Source of the DNA: Planctomycetota bacterium
GTDB lineage: Bacteria > Planctomycetota > UBA1135 > UBA2386
Reading direction: 5' to 3'
Assembly (NCBI GenBank): GCA_016794425.1
Contig: JAEUHR010000019.1
Location: 1-40,056, forward strand
DNA: 40,056 bases
Shown here: positions 1 to 7,449 of the stretch, in pieces
Layout: every line of letters begins with the position of its first letter
Numbering within the stretch: position 1 is the first letter of the stretch
Translations under genes and position numbers: made by a program
The notes under the pieces: model-generated
Told to the model about the DNA's origin: nothing
Databases searched by the model: none
What the model saw: the letters and a program-made list of their open reading frames with translations, nothing else

Positions 1-92
1 CGCACGTGCCCGGCCCATTGAAGGGGCTCGGTATCACCTTCATCACCACGGGCCTCGTGGCGATGGCCTTCATGACCTTCAGCGGCATCTGA
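1..92 (+). CDS. nqrE: NqrE C-terminus (partial; 5' end outside window)
   Basis: This is the last 29 codons of NqrE, a membrane subunit of the Na+-translocating NADH:quinone oxidoreductase. Reading from base 3, it ends in [20 protein letters not shown] and then TGA. The same ending recurs at the end of the next gene, where the protein is nearly identical (HVPGPLK here, HVPAPLR there) but the codons differ. The next start codon follows 10 bases later, with GAGGA overlapping the stop as a good ribosome site, so the operon is translated as closely spaced genes. Only the tail is visible, so topology and length cannot be judged. The NqrE assignment rests on the homologous C-terminal half in the next gene and on the position just ahead of nqrF. 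Confidence 0.8.
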   Translation, partial: HVPGPLKGLGITFITTGLVAMAFMTFSGI

Positions 93-758
93 GGAACGAC
101 CCATGCAAGTCCTGATCGGCGTCGTCGCCCTGACCGCAGTCATCGTGCTGCTGGTCCTGGTGCTGATGTTCTGCGAGAAGAAGCTTGTCAAGAAGGGCAA
201 GGTCAAGCTGCTGGTGAACGACGACCCGGCGAAGTCGCCCGAGGTCGACGTCGGCAGCAACCTGCTGATGGCCCTCAGCAACCAGAAGATCTTCCTGCCG
301 CTGATCGCCGTCAACTGCGCGATCCTCGGCGGCTCGCTGTTCATGGTCGAGCGCAAGTACACGCTGGCGCAGGCGGTCACCTACGGCGTCGGCTCGGGCT
401 TCGGCTGGGCGCTGGCGATCGTCAGCATGGCCACGATCCGCTGGCGCATGCGCACCGCCCACGTGCCGGCGCCGCTGCGCGGCCTCGGCATCACGTTCAT
501 CACCACGGGCCTCGTGGCGATGGCGTTCATGACCTTCAGCGGCATCTAGGAGCCGGCCCCATGCAAGTCCTGATCGGCGTCGTCGCCCTCACCGCGGTCA
601 TCGTGCTGCTGGTGGTGGTGCTGATGTTCTGCGAGAAGAAGCTCGTCAAGAAGGGCAAGGTCAAGTTGCTGGTCAACGACGACCCGGCGAAGTCGCCGGA
701 GGTCGAAGTCGGCAGCAACCTGCTGATGGCGCTGTCGGCGCAGAAGATCTTCCTGCCG
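3..758 (+). repeat. Diverged tandem duplication spanning the nqrE-nqrF junction
   Basis: Bases 3-300 and 460-758 are direct repeats offset by 457-458 bases. Each contains the end of nqrE, a short spacer (10 versus 11 bases) and the first 66 codons of nqrF. The internal join at 291-300 (cttcctgccg) is shared with the intact nqrF at 749-758. By my count roughly 10% of bases differ between copies, mostly at third codon positions, so the duplication is not recent and is unlikely to be an assembly duplicate. The left part of the first unit should lie in nqrE just outside the window. Confidence 0.85.
103..549 (+). CDS. Chimeric NqrF(N-term)-NqrE(C-term) membrane protein from a tandem duplication
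   Basis: This 148-residue protein is a fusion. Residues 1-66 match the N-terminal membrane anchor and linker of the NqrF encoded at 561 with 3 differences. Residues 67-148 are the C-terminal half of NqrE (from [15 protein letters not shown] to MAFMTFSGI), with two or three membrane segments. The junction lies at IFLP (bases ending at 300), where NqrF reads KIFLP-SACGG and NqrE-type sequence continues IFLP-LIAVN, which points to recombination at a short homology. The chimera lacks the 2Fe-2S cysteines and the flavin and NADH domains. It has a good ribosome site (GAGGA, about 7 bases before ATG). It is either a retained small membrane protein or a decaying duplication product; the mostly synonymous differences from the parents favour retention. 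Function unknown. Confidence 0.85.
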   Translation: MQVLIGVVALTAVIVLLVLVLMFCEKKLVKKGKVKLLVNDDPAKSPEVDVGSNLLMALSNQKIFLPLIAVNCAILGGSLFMVERKYTLAQAVTYGVGSGFGWALAIVSMATIRWRMRTAHVPAPLRGLGITFITTGLVAMAFMTFSGI

Positions 759-1787
759 TCGGCGTGCGGCGGCAAAGGCTCCTGCGCGATGTGCAAGTGC
801 CAGGTGTTCGAGGGCGGCGGCGACATCCTGCCGTCCGAGCTCACACACATCAGCCGCAGCGAAGCGAAGGAACACTGGCGCCTGTCGTGCCAGGTCAAGG
901 TGCGCGGCCCGATGAAGGTCAAGGTGCCGGACGCGGTGTTCGGCATCCGCAAGTGGGAGTGCACCGTCCGCAGCAACAAGAACGTCGCGACGTTCATCAA
1001 GGAACTGGTCGTTGACCTGCCCGCGGGCGAGATCATCCACTTCGAGTCCGGCGGCTACATCCAGATCGACGTGCCCGAGTATCGCGGCCTGAAGTTCGCG
1101 GACTTCGACGTCGAGCAGCAGTACCGCGGCGACTGGGACAAGTTCAAACTCTGGGACCTGGTCGCCAACAACCCGGTGCCGTGCTTCCGCGCCTACTCGA
1201 TGGCCAACCACCCGGCCGAGGGCAACATGGTGATGCTGAACATCCGCATCGCCACGCCGCCGCCGCGCCAGATGAACCTGCCGCCGGGCATCTGCTCGAG
1301 CTACGTGTTCTCGCTGAAGAGGGGCGACAAGATCACGATCTCGGGCCCGTACGGCGAGTTCCACATCAAGAAGACCAACCGCGAGATGATCTACATCGGC
1401 GGTGGTGCGGGCATGGCGCCGTTGCGCAGCCACATCTTCCACCTGTTCCATACCGAGAAGACCAACCGCAAGGTCAGCTACTGGTACGGTGCGCGCAGCA
1501 AGCGCGAGATGTTCTACACCGAGGAGTTCGAGGCCATCGAGAAGGCGTTCCCGAACTTCAAGTACCACGTCGCTCTGTCGGAGCCGCAGCCCGAGGACAA
1601 CTGGACCGGCTTCAAGGGTTTCATCCACCAGGTCGTGTTCGACAACTACCTGAAGGACCACCCGAACGTCGACGAGATCGAGTTCTACCTCTGCGGACCG
1701 CCGATGATGAACACCGCCGTGCAGAAGATGCTCGGCGACCTCGGCGTCGAGAAGGAGATGATCGCGTTCGACGACTTCGGCGGCTAG
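561..1787 (+). CDS. nqrF: Na+-translocating NADH:quinone reductase subunit F
   Basis: NqrF takes electrons from NADH through FAD to a 2Fe-2S cluster and starts the Na+-pumping electron chain in the inner membrane. The 408-residue length is normal. Visible parts: a membrane anchor at about 2-24; a ferredoxin-type domain with cluster ligands C69, C75, C78 and C110; an FAD-binding RAYSMAN motif from R210; an NADH-binding GGGAGMAP from G280; and the C-terminal YLCGPPMM with C378. The gene has AGGAG 8 bases before ATG, overlapping the stop of the chimeric gene. It is the usual last gene of an nqr operon, and no other nqr gene follows. An ApbE-like flavin transferase, the enzyme family that loads FMN onto NqrB and NqrC, lies 2.5 kb downstream. 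Confidence 0.97.
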   Translation: MQVLIGVVALTAVIVLLVVVLMFCEKKLVKKGKVKLLVNDDPAKSPEVEVGSNLLMALSAQKIFLPSACGGKGSCAMCKCQVFEGGGDILPSELTHISRSEAKEHWRLSCQVKVRGPMKVKVPDAVFGIRKWECTVRSNKNVATFIKELVVDLPAGEIIHFESGGYIQIDVPEYRGLKFADFDVEQQYRGDWDKFKLWDLVANNPVPCFRAYSMANHPAEGNMVMLNIRIATPPPRQMNLPPGICSSYVFSLKRGDKITISGPYGEFHIKKTNREMIYIGGGAGMAPLRSHIFHLFHTEKTNRKVSYWYGARSKREMFYTEEFEAIEKAFPNFKYHVALSEPQPEDNWTGFKGFIHQVVFDNYLKDHPNVDEIEFYLCGPPMMNTAVQKMLGDLGVEKEMIAFDDFGG

Positions 1788-1806
1788 CGGCGCGAAGCGC
1801 CGCGGC

Positions 1807-2072
1807 GCCGCCGAAGGCGCCGAACGCCTTTGCCCGCGCGCGCTGGCGAAGAGCAGCGCGGGCGAGGTGGCCAACTGGCGCCGACGCGCACGCGGCGTGG
1901 CGCGCGCGAGCGCGCGCCGGGGCGTGCGAGCGCCGCCGAAGGCGCCGACCGCCTTTGCCCGCGCGCGCTGGCGCAGGGCAGCGCGGGCGAGGTGGCCAAC
2001 TGGCGCCGACGCGCACGTGGCGTGCGCGAGCGCGCGCCGGGGCGTGCGAGCGCCGCCGAAGGCGCCGACCGC
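1807..2072. repeat. GC-rich tandem repeat, units of about 125 and 120 bp plus a partial third
   Basis: Two nearly identical units (1807-1931 and 1932-2051) and a 21-base third start (2052-2072) fill the gap between nqrF and the convergent lipoprotein gene. The units differ by a 5-base indel and a few substitutions. Each opens with a ggcgcc-gccgaa-ggcgcc stem-loop and contains a longer interrupted hairpin (gcccgcgc..gctg pairing with cagcgcgggc). Reading frames stay open only because of the extreme GC content; their translations are low-complexity Arg/Ala. This could be a structured transcription-stop region or a REP-like dispersed element. No other copy was seen in this window. Confidence 0.8.
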
Positions 2073-2076
2073 GCGG

Positions 2077-3060
2077 TCAGCGCTGGATCTCGGCGGTCGC
2101 GCGCGGCGCTGCGGCCCCGCGTTCGGCGCCGAGCAGCTGCAGTTCGAACGTGATGTCGGGGTTGCTCGGGTGCCGAGCGACCGCGGCGACCATGCCGCCG
2201 CACAGCGCGTAGGGACGTCGCGCGTCGACGGCGACGACGTCGGCCAGCAGGGCGGGGCTGCCGTTCACGTCGATGCGCAGTGGCACCAGGAACGCGCGGT
2301 CGACGGCGGGCAGGCCTGCGGGCAGCCTCGGCGCCGGCACGCTGTGCTCGAACTCCATCGACATCGTCGCGCGGACGCCGAGGCCGGTCAGGATCGACCA
2401 GACGCTCGGCTTCTCGACCACCTGCCAGAAGTACTCGGCGAGCGCGTCGTCTTCCTGCACGACGTTCAGCAGCGCCAGGGTGCCGACGATGGCGGCGACG
2501 ACGGGCTCGATGTCGGTGTCACCGGCGTCGACGGTGCTGCGCCCCTGGGCCACGAGTTCGCGCGTGAGGTCGATCGCCGGCAACAGGCCGCCGCCGAGCA
2601 GGCGCGTGGGCAGCCGGACCATCGAGCGGGTGAGCGGCTTGCCGTGCTCGTCGCTGACGGTGACGGTCACCGGCATCACACGCGAACGCAGTTCGCGCGG
2701 CTCCTCTTGCCCGTTCTTCATCACGGAGTACTGCCAGGTCCGGTTCTCCCACAGCCGGATCTTGCTGTCCCCGCCGTCGACGCGGGCGACCAGCTCCTCG
2801 CCCAGCAGCACCTCGAGGCGCAGCAGCCAGCGGTGCACGATCTCGCCCTTGCGCAGACGCAGCGCGAACACGACCGCGTCGTCGCCGTGCCAGGACGCGT
2901 CGTCGTGCCGTTCGTCGAAGCGCAGTGCGCCGGCGCCGGGGAACTCGGCCGCGGTCAGCGTCGGCAGCACCGTCGGATCGGGTGCGACGAGGGGGGCCGG
3001 GGCCGTGCTGCACGCGGCCGCGATCGTCAACCAGCAGACGCAGGGAAACACGTGCTTCAT
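2077..3060 (-). CDS. Predicted lipoprotein of unknown function
   Basis: A 327-residue protein starting at ATG 3060, with a lipoprotein signal peptide (CVCWLTIAAACSTA, lipobox Cys near residue 17). The mature part is hydrophilic with no motif I recognise. It contains a stretch of plain beta-type sequence (VMPVTVTVSDEHGKPLTRSM) and ends in a region resembling a small sandwich domain (ITFELQLLGAERG). Its start overlaps the stop of the upstream glycosyltransferase gene (ATGA), so the two are translationally coupled. A much longer open frame continues upstream, but the lipoprotein signal and the overlap fix the start here. It is probably an envelope protein; no reaction can be assigned. Confidence 0.75.
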   Translation of the reverse strand: MKHVFPCVCWLTIAAACSTAPAPLVAPDPTVLPTLTAAEFPGAGALRFDERHDDASWHGDDAVVFALRLRKGEIVHRWLLRLEVLLGEELVARVDGGDSKIRLWENRTWQYSVMKNGQEEPRELRSRVMPVTVTVSDEHGKPLTRSMVRLPTRLLGGGLLPAIDLTRELVAQGRSTVDAGDTDIEPVVAAIVGTLALLNVVQEDDALAEYFWQVVEKPSVWSILTGLGVRATMSMEFEHSVPAPRLPAGLPAVDRAFLVPLRIDVNGSPALLADVVAVDARRPYALCGGMVAAVARHPSNPDITFELQLLGAERGAAAPRATAEIQR

Positions 3061-4292
3061 GTCGGATGGGGTGGGTCGCGTCGACTCTCGCGCACGAACC
3101 ACAGCAGCATCGCAACCAGCGCGAAGTGCAGCAAGCCGCCGGCGTCGAACGTGCGCCACAGCGTCTCGCCGAGCAGCTTCTTCTGGCGCAGGGTCAGCGC
3201 GAACAGCACGCCGCCGGCCGTCAGCCACCACAGCCAGTCGCGGCGCCGGTGCGGGCCGCGGCAGAACAGCGCGAACGCGGGCAGCACCGCGGCGAGGTGG
3301 TAGACGCGCACCAGCGGCGCGAAGAACACCGTGGCCAGCAGCACCGCCGAGGTCTGCAGCGCCAGCCGTTCGCCGGCCGCGTGGCGCCGTGCGCGCCAGA
3401 ACAGCGTCGCCAGCAGCCCGCCGAGCAGCAGCGACCAGGCGCCGCGCACGAACGTCAGCGCTGTGCGCGACAGGTCGAGCACGTTCACGGTGCGGCCGTC
3501 GCGGTCGAACGGCCGCGCCTGCAGCAGGTAGTCGAGCGTGCCGCGCACCGACGGGCCGGCGCCGTAGCGCACGATCGCCGCATCGCCCGGCGCGGCGATC
3601 GACTCGGTGATCGTGCGCCAGAAGTCGCCGAGGTGGCGCAGGTGCTCGGCGGTGCCGCAGAACGGCCACGGCACCAGCAGCACCAGCACGACGAACGATG
3701 TCGCCATCGCCAGCGCTGCGCGGGTTCGGCCCATCAGCGGCAGCGCCGGCAGGAACAGCAGCGGCGTCAGCTTCAGCGCCGCGGCGGCGCCGAGCCAGGC
3801 GCCGGCCGTGGCATCGCGGCCGCGCTGCAACTGCACGATGCCGGCGGCCGTGCAGGTGCCGACCCACAGGCTCAGCTGGCCGTGCGTCAGGTTCTGCGCG
3901 ATGCAGCGTTGGAACAGCACGCCGAACACCAGCCACTGCCACCAGCGCAGCCCGCCGGCCGCGGCGGCCGCGCGCGCCGTGTCGCGCAGCAGCAGCGCCG
4001 TGCCGAGTCCGAGCAGCGCGCACCAGGCCCAGCGCGCGCCGGTGTCCGACAGCAGACCCAGCAGCGCGACGAACGGCAGCGCGGCGGTGTGCGGGTAGAC
4101 CCAGGGCCCGGCCGGGTCGCGGTCGCGGAACAGGTCCGTGCCGCCGGCGCGCAGTTCGCGGGCGACGTCGAGGTAGATGCCGAGGTCGGCGTAGGTGCCG
4201 ATCAGGTTCTTGGCGGCGAGGCCGAAGGCCGCGAGGCCGCACAGCCACGGCAGCCAGCGCTGCCAGCCTGCGGTGGGGGACGACTCCGGCAT
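3057..4292 (-). CDS. GT87/DUF2029-type polytopic glycosyltransferase
   Basis: A 411-residue inner-membrane protein with about ten hydrophobic segments. It has features of the GT87 (DUF2029, PimE-like) family of polyprenyl-phosphate-mannose-type glycosyltransferases: an early loop rich in acidic residues and tyrosine (DLGIYLDVARELRAGG), a HGQLSLWVG segment, and AALKLTPLLFLPAL. Such enzymes move a sugar from a lipid-phosphate donor on the outer face of the membrane. It is the first gene of a two-gene minus-strand unit with the lipoprotein, and is divergent from apbE with about 30 bases between them. The family assignment is by pattern only; the acceptor is unknown. Confidence 0.7.
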   Translation of the reverse strand: MPESSPTAGWQRWLPWLCGLAAFGLAAKNLIGTYADLGIYLDVARELRAGGTDLFRDRDPAGPWVYPHTAALPFVALLGLLSDTGARWAWCALLGLGTALLLRDTARAAAAAGGLRWWQWLVFGVLFQRCIAQNLTHGQLSLWVGTCTAAGIVQLQRGRDATAGAWLGAAAALKLTPLLFLPALPLMGRTRAALAMATSFVVLVLLVPWPFCGTAEHLRHLGDFWRTITESIAAPGDAAIVRYGAGPSVRGTLDYLLQARPFDRDGRTVNVLDLSRTALTFVRGAWSLLLGGLLATLFWRARRHAAGERLALQTSAVLLATVFFAPLVRVYHLAAVLPAFALFCRGPHRRRDWLWWLTAGGVLFALTLRQKKLLGETLWRTFDAGGLLHFALVAMLLWFVRESRRDPPHPT

Positions 4293-4322
4293 GGCGCTTC
4301 TCTATCGCGGCGAGCGGCCGGA

Positions 4323-4328
4323 TACGAT
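4323..4328 (+). promoter_or_regulatory. Putative -10 element (TACGAT) for the apbE-like gene
   Basis: TACGAT ends 10 bases before the ATG at 4339, the same spacing as several other genes here. It sits between GGCCGG (4315-4320) and CCGGCC (4331-4336). No clear -35 is seen. Confidence 0.4.
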
Positions 4329-4338
4329 GCCCGGCCCG

Positions 4339-5340
4339 ATGCCACCGCACGTTCCGCTCGCCCTCTCGTGCCTGTTGCTGGTCGCGTGCGGCGGTCCGCC
4401 GCCGGTGCAGCGCTTCGGCGGTCCCACCATGGGCTCGACCTACGAGGTCCAGTACGTGGCCTCTGTGCCGGCCGCGACCGTGCGCAACCTCGTCGAGCAG
4501 GAGCTGGCCGAGTTCGACCTCGCGTTCAGCCAGTGGCGCGACGACAGCGAGATCGCGCGCGTCAACGCGCACGCCAGCACCACGCCGCTGCCGGTGTCGC
4601 CGCGCTTTGCCGCCGTGCTGGCGCTGGCGCTGCGCGTGGCCGAGGTCACCGAGGGCGCGTTCGATCCGACCGTGAAGCCGCTGTCGGATCTGTACCGCAA
4701 AGCGAAGCGCGACCCACAGAACCGGCTCGACTCCGCCGCGGTCACCGCGGCGTTGCCGCAGATCGGCCATCACCGCATTGCGCTGCGCGACGGCGCGGTC
4801 GTCAAGCAGGCCCCGGAGGTGCAGGTCGACCTCGACGGACTCGTCGCCGGCGCCGCCGCCGACGCGATCGCCGAACGGCTGCACGAGATCGGCGTGCGGT
4901 CGTTCTTCCTGCAGATCACCGGCGAGGTGCTGGCACACGGCGAGAAGGCGCCCGGCGTGCCGTGGATCGCGGGGGTCGTCGATCCGGCGGCGGACGGCGC
5001 CGGCGGCGAGGTGGCGATCACGAGCCTGCCGCTGCGCGACCGCGCGCTGTGCACCAGCGGCGACTACCGCAACGGCTTCGTGAGCGGTGGTGCGTTCGTG
5101 CACCACGTGTTCGACCCACGCACCGGGCGCAACCCGCCGCATCGCGTCGTCAGCGTGTCCGTGCTCGCGCGGACCGCCGCGATCGCCGACGCGCTCGGCA
5201 CCGCGCTGCTGGTGCTCGGCGACGAGGCCAGCAAGCCGCTGATGGTCCCGCTGAGCACGTTCGGCCCGATCGGCGTGCTGTTCCTGGTCGCCGAGGACGA
5301 CGGTGGGCTGCGGCGCGTGGAGGTCGCGTGGCCGCAGTGA
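4339..5340 (+). CDS. apbE: ApbE-like FAD:protein FMN transferase, lipoprotein
   Basis: ApbE enzymes split FAD and attach FMN to threonines of NqrB and NqrC in the envelope, so this gene fits with the nearby nqr operon. The 333-residue protein has a lipoprotein signal (LSCLLLVACGG) and family landmarks: GGPTMGSTYEV after the signal, TEGAFDPTVKPL, TSGDYRNGF, HHVFDPRTGR and TAAIADALGTALLVLG. The segment that usually reads DLGGIAKGYAVD is altered to VDLDGLVAGAAAD, so the commonly conserved Lys is missing, and the usual NLGGD region reads QITGE. It may therefore be a divergent or less active member. An in-frame ATG at 4327 would add four residues. The downstream gene overlaps the stop (GTGA). Confidence 0.85.
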   Translation: MPPHVPLALSCLLLVACGGPPPVQRFGGPTMGSTYEVQYVASVPAATVRNLVEQELAEFDLAFSQWRDDSEIARVNAHASTTPLPVSPRFAAVLALALRVAEVTEGAFDPTVKPLSDLYRKAKRDPQNRLDSAAVTAALPQIGHHRIALRDGAVVKQAPEVQVDLDGLVAGAAADAIAERLHEIGVRSFFLQITGEVLAHGEKAPGVPWIAGVVDPAADGAGGEVAITSLPLRDRALCTSGDYRNGFVSGGAFVHHVFDPRTGRNPPHRVVSVSVLARTAAIADALGTALLVLGDEASKPLMVPLSTFGPIGVLFLVAEDDGGLRRVEVAWPQ

Positions 5341-6230
5341 GGGCGAGCGGCTGCGTCGCGCTCGCGTTCGCGGCATGCAGCGCGCTGCCGCCCGGCGCCG
5401 AGTGCCGCGCGCGCGATGGCCGCGTGCTGAGGCCGCCGACGCTCGAGCCCGAACGGCGTGCCCAGCTCGAGCGTGACCTCGCGGCCGCCGAGGCGGCGTG
5501 GGCCGCGGCGCCCGACGACCGCGACGCCGCGATCTGGGTCGGCCGCCGGCTCGGCTACCTGGGCCGCCACCGCGACGCGGTCGCGGTGTTCACGCGCGCG
5601 CTCGCGGCCCGGCCCGACGATCCGTTCCTGCTGCGCCACCGCGGCCATCGCTGGATCACGCTGCGCGAGTTCCAGCGCGCGATCGTCGACCTGCAGCGCG
5701 CGGCCGTCGCCTGCCGGACCGTGCCCGACAGGGTCGAGCCGGACGGCCAGCCGACGCCGGGACGGCCGCCGCACGGCACGCTGCACTACGCCGTGCACTA
5801 CCACCTGGGACTCGCGCAGTTCCTCGCCGGCGACTTCGCGGCGGCGGAGCGCGCTTGGCTCGACTGCCTGGCGGTCGCAGCGCACGACGAGGCGCGCGTC
5901 GCGGTGTCGCACTGGCTGTGGTGTGCGCGGCGACGGCTCGGCGACGTGGCCGGCGCGGCCGCCGTGGTGGCGGCGATCGGCGCCGACCTCGACGTGGTCG
6001 AGAACCGCGGCTACTGGCAGCTCTGCCGGTTCTACGCCGGTCGGCTGGCGCGCGCCGACCTGGTGCCGCCGGCCGGCAGTGCCGGGTCAGCGCTCGCGTT
6101 CGGCCTCGCGCACTACGACCTCGTGACCGGCGATCGCGAACGGGCTGTGGCGGCGTTGCGCACGCTGGCCGGGGCGTCCGGGTGGTCGGCGTTCGGCGTG
6201 ATCGCCGCCGAGGTCGAGCTCACGCGCTAG
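5337..6230 (+). CDS. TPR-like repeat lipoprotein, unknown function
   Basis: A 297-residue protein with a short lipoprotein signal (GCVALAFAACSALP). Its GTG start overlaps the apbE-like stop (GTGA), so it is in the same unit; a GTG at 5328 is an alternative. Helical repeats of the tetratricopeptide type are visible around residues 40-100 (LGYLGRHRDAVAVFTRALAA, then EFQRAIVDLQRA) and again at 150-180 (LGLAQFLAGDFAAAERAWLD). TPR proteins are scaffolds; no enzymatic motif is present. The coupling to an ApbE-like protein suggests an envelope role in flavoprotein maturation or stress, but this is only context. Confidence 0.75.
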   Translation: MRASGCVALAFAACSALPPGAECRARDGRVLRPPTLEPERRAQLERDLAAAEAAWAAAPDDRDAAIWVGRRLGYLGRHRDAVAVFTRALAARPDDPFLLRHRGHRWITLREFQRAIVDLQRAAVACRTVPDRVEPDGQPTPGRPPHGTLHYAVHYHLGLAQFLAGDFAAAERAWLDCLAVAAHDEARVAVSHWLWCARRRLGDVAGAAAVVAAIGADLDVVENRGYWQLCRFYAGRLARADLVPPAGSAGSALAFGLAHYDLVTGDRERAVAALRTLAGASGWSAFGVIAAEVELTR

Positions 6231-6237
6231 GGCCGGG

Positions 6238-6281
6238 AAAAAAAGCGGGCCTCGGTGAGGCACCACCCCACACCGAGGCCC
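6238..6281 (-). terminator. Rho-independent terminator downstream of mazG (minus strand)
   Basis: A perfect 11-bp stem (gggcctcggtg at 6247-6257 and caccgaggccc at 6271-6281) with a 13-base loop. On the minus strand it is followed by a run of seven T (AAAAAAA on the plus strand at 6238-6244). It is the clearest intrinsic terminator in the window, and it lies 221 bases beyond the mazG stop. Confidence 0.85.
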
Positions 6282-6502
6282 ATCCCTGCCACTGGGCCCA
6301 AGCCCAGGCGTTTCTTTCCACCGATGGCCCCTGGTGCACGGCGCGTGCCAGCGGCACCGGTTTGCGCGGGGATTTCCTCAAGACATTGGCCAACAGTGTC
6401 TTGCAGGAGGAGCCCGCAGCGGTCCCTGCGTTGCCCGCGCCGCGACTGTCGGCCCCTCGTGGCGACTTCCCGACGGCCTGACGGAGACCCGTCGCGGCGC
6501 CG
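6282..6502 (-). other. Long structured 3' untranslated region of mazG
   Basis: No credible gene is seen between the mazG stop and its terminator (221 bases). The stretch holds a 7-bp inverted repeat with an 11-base loop (caagaca and tgtcttg, 6379-6403) and is noticeably less GC-rich there than its surroundings. The minus-strand open frame across it (about 108 codons, 6220-6546) reads low-complexity and overlaps mazG, so I do not call it. The region could be a 3' UTR-derived small RNA or simply a spacer. Confidence 0.35.
6292..6317 (+). terminator. Likely plus-strand terminator after the TPR lipoprotein gene
   Basis: A 6-bp stem with tetraloop (ctgggc-ccaa-gcccag, 6292-6307) is followed by gcgtttcttt on the plus strand. 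With the stronger hairpin just before it, this would end transcription from the apbE unit. Confidence 0.5.
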
Positions 6503-7309
6503 TCAGCGGCCGGCTTCGGCGGCCTTGGCGCGGTTCCACGCCGCATCGAGTTCGGCCAGCGAACGGCCGGCCAGCTCGTGGCCGAACTCGGCTTCGACGG
6601 CTGCGAAGCGGCGCTGGAACTTGTCCGCCGTGCCGGCCAGCGCGACCTCCGGGTTCACACCGAGGTGGCGCGCCAGGTTGCACAGGCTGAACAGCACATC
6701 GCCGAGTTCGGCCGCGATCGCGGCGGGCTGCCCGGCAGCCACGGCCGCGTCGAGTTCGGCCAGCTCTTCGTCGACCTTCGCGCGCGGGCCCGAGCGATCG
6801 GGCCAGTCGAAACCGGCGCGGGCGGCCTTCTCGCCGATCCGGAACGACCGCAGCAGCGCCGGCAGCGCCACCGGCACGCCGGCCAGCACGCCGCGCGGAC
6901 CGCCGCCGTGCTCCTCGCGCTTCGTGCGTTCCCAGTTGCGGTACGCCTGCTCGGCGCCGTCGACCTTCTGTTCGCCGAACACGTGCGGGTGGCGGCGCAC
7001 CAGCTTGGCGGCGGCGGCGGCGGCGATCGCATCGGCGCCGGTCGCGCCGCGCTCGCCGGCGATCTGGCCGATCATCAGCACGTTGACCAGCACGTCGCCG
7101 AGTTCTTCCCGCGCCCCGTCGTCGTCACCGCGGCGCAGGGCGTCGGCGGCCTCGAACGCTTCCTCGACCAGGTGCGGCGCCATGCTGGCCGTCGTCTGCT
7201 GCCGGTCCCAGGGACACCCGTCCGGGGCGCGCAGCCGCGCGACCGTCGCCAGCAGCGCGCGGAAGCCTGCCAGGTCGCCGGGGATGCCTGCGGTCTCTGC
7301 GGTGCTCAT
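6503..7309 (-). CDS. mazG: Nucleoside triphosphate pyrophosphohydrolase MazG
   Basis: MazG hydrolyses (d)NTPs to monophosphate and pyrophosphate, cleaning or tuning nucleotide pools in the cytoplasm. The 268-residue protein has the two tandem MazG domains typical of the E. coli type. The first has CPWDRQQT near the start, EEAFEAADAL and REELGDVLVNVLM. The second has EELAELDAAV and AELGDVLFSLCNLARHLG, followed by the conserved ADKFQRRF. The acidic EExxE/ExxD metal ligands appear in both domains. The chosen ATG places TAGCTT 7 bases upstream; an open extension further upstream is not supported. The gene is divergent from the superoxide dismutase gene. Confidence 0.93.
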   Translation of the reverse strand: MSTAETAGIPGDLAGFRALLATVARLRAPDGCPWDRQQTTASMAPHLVEEAFEAADALRRGDDDGAREELGDVLVNVLMIGQIAGERGATGADAIAAAAAAKLVRRHPHVFGEQKVDGAEQAYRNWERTKREEHGGGPRGVLAGVPVALPALLRSFRIGEKAARAGFDWPDRSGPRAKVDEELAELDAAVAAGQPAAIAAELGDVLFSLCNLARHLGVNPEVALAGTADKFQRRFAAVEAEFGHELAGRSLAELDAAWNRAKAAEAGR

Positions 7310-7316
7310 GGCCGCG

Positions 7317-7322
7317 AAGCTA
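7317..7322 (-). promoter_or_regulatory. Putative -10 element (TAGCTT) for mazG
   Basis: TAGCTT on the minus strand ends 7 bases before the mazG ATG, which would give an essentially leaderless transcript. There is no ribosome site. Confidence 0.35.
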
Positions 7323-7386
7323 CCCGTGGCGCGCCCGGCCGCATCGGCCCGGCGCGGATTCGGCGTGCGGCACCGCGCCCGTTCCG

Positions 7387-7392
7387 TATCGT
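7387..7392 (+). promoter_or_regulatory. Putative -10 element (TATCGT) for sodB
   Basis: TATCGT lies 57 bases before the sodB ATG within the divergent mazG/sodB spacer. It matches the TAnnnT pattern seen before other genes here, but with a longer leader. No -35 was identified. Confidence 0.3.
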
Positions 7393-7449
7393 GGGCGGCT
7401 TCCACGGCGTCAGCGCCTTCCGTCGCGGCGCCGCACCCTTGCAACGACC

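Noticed and set aside
1..758. Assembly artefact as the cause of the nqr duplication
   Set aside because: The copies differ at many, mostly third, codon positions, which an assembly duplicate would not show; reads should still be checked.
1807..2072. CRISPR array
   Set aside because: Only two units, each more than 100 bases, with no spacer structure.
2077..5376. A single minus-strand open frame of about 1,100 codons
   Set aside because: Only the last 327 codons read as a protein with a lipoprotein signal; the rest is GC-driven antisense of apbE and overlaps the GT87 gene.
6220..6546. A 108-codon minus-strand gene beyond mazG
   Set aside because: Overlaps mazG in another frame, low-complexity, and spans the terminator.
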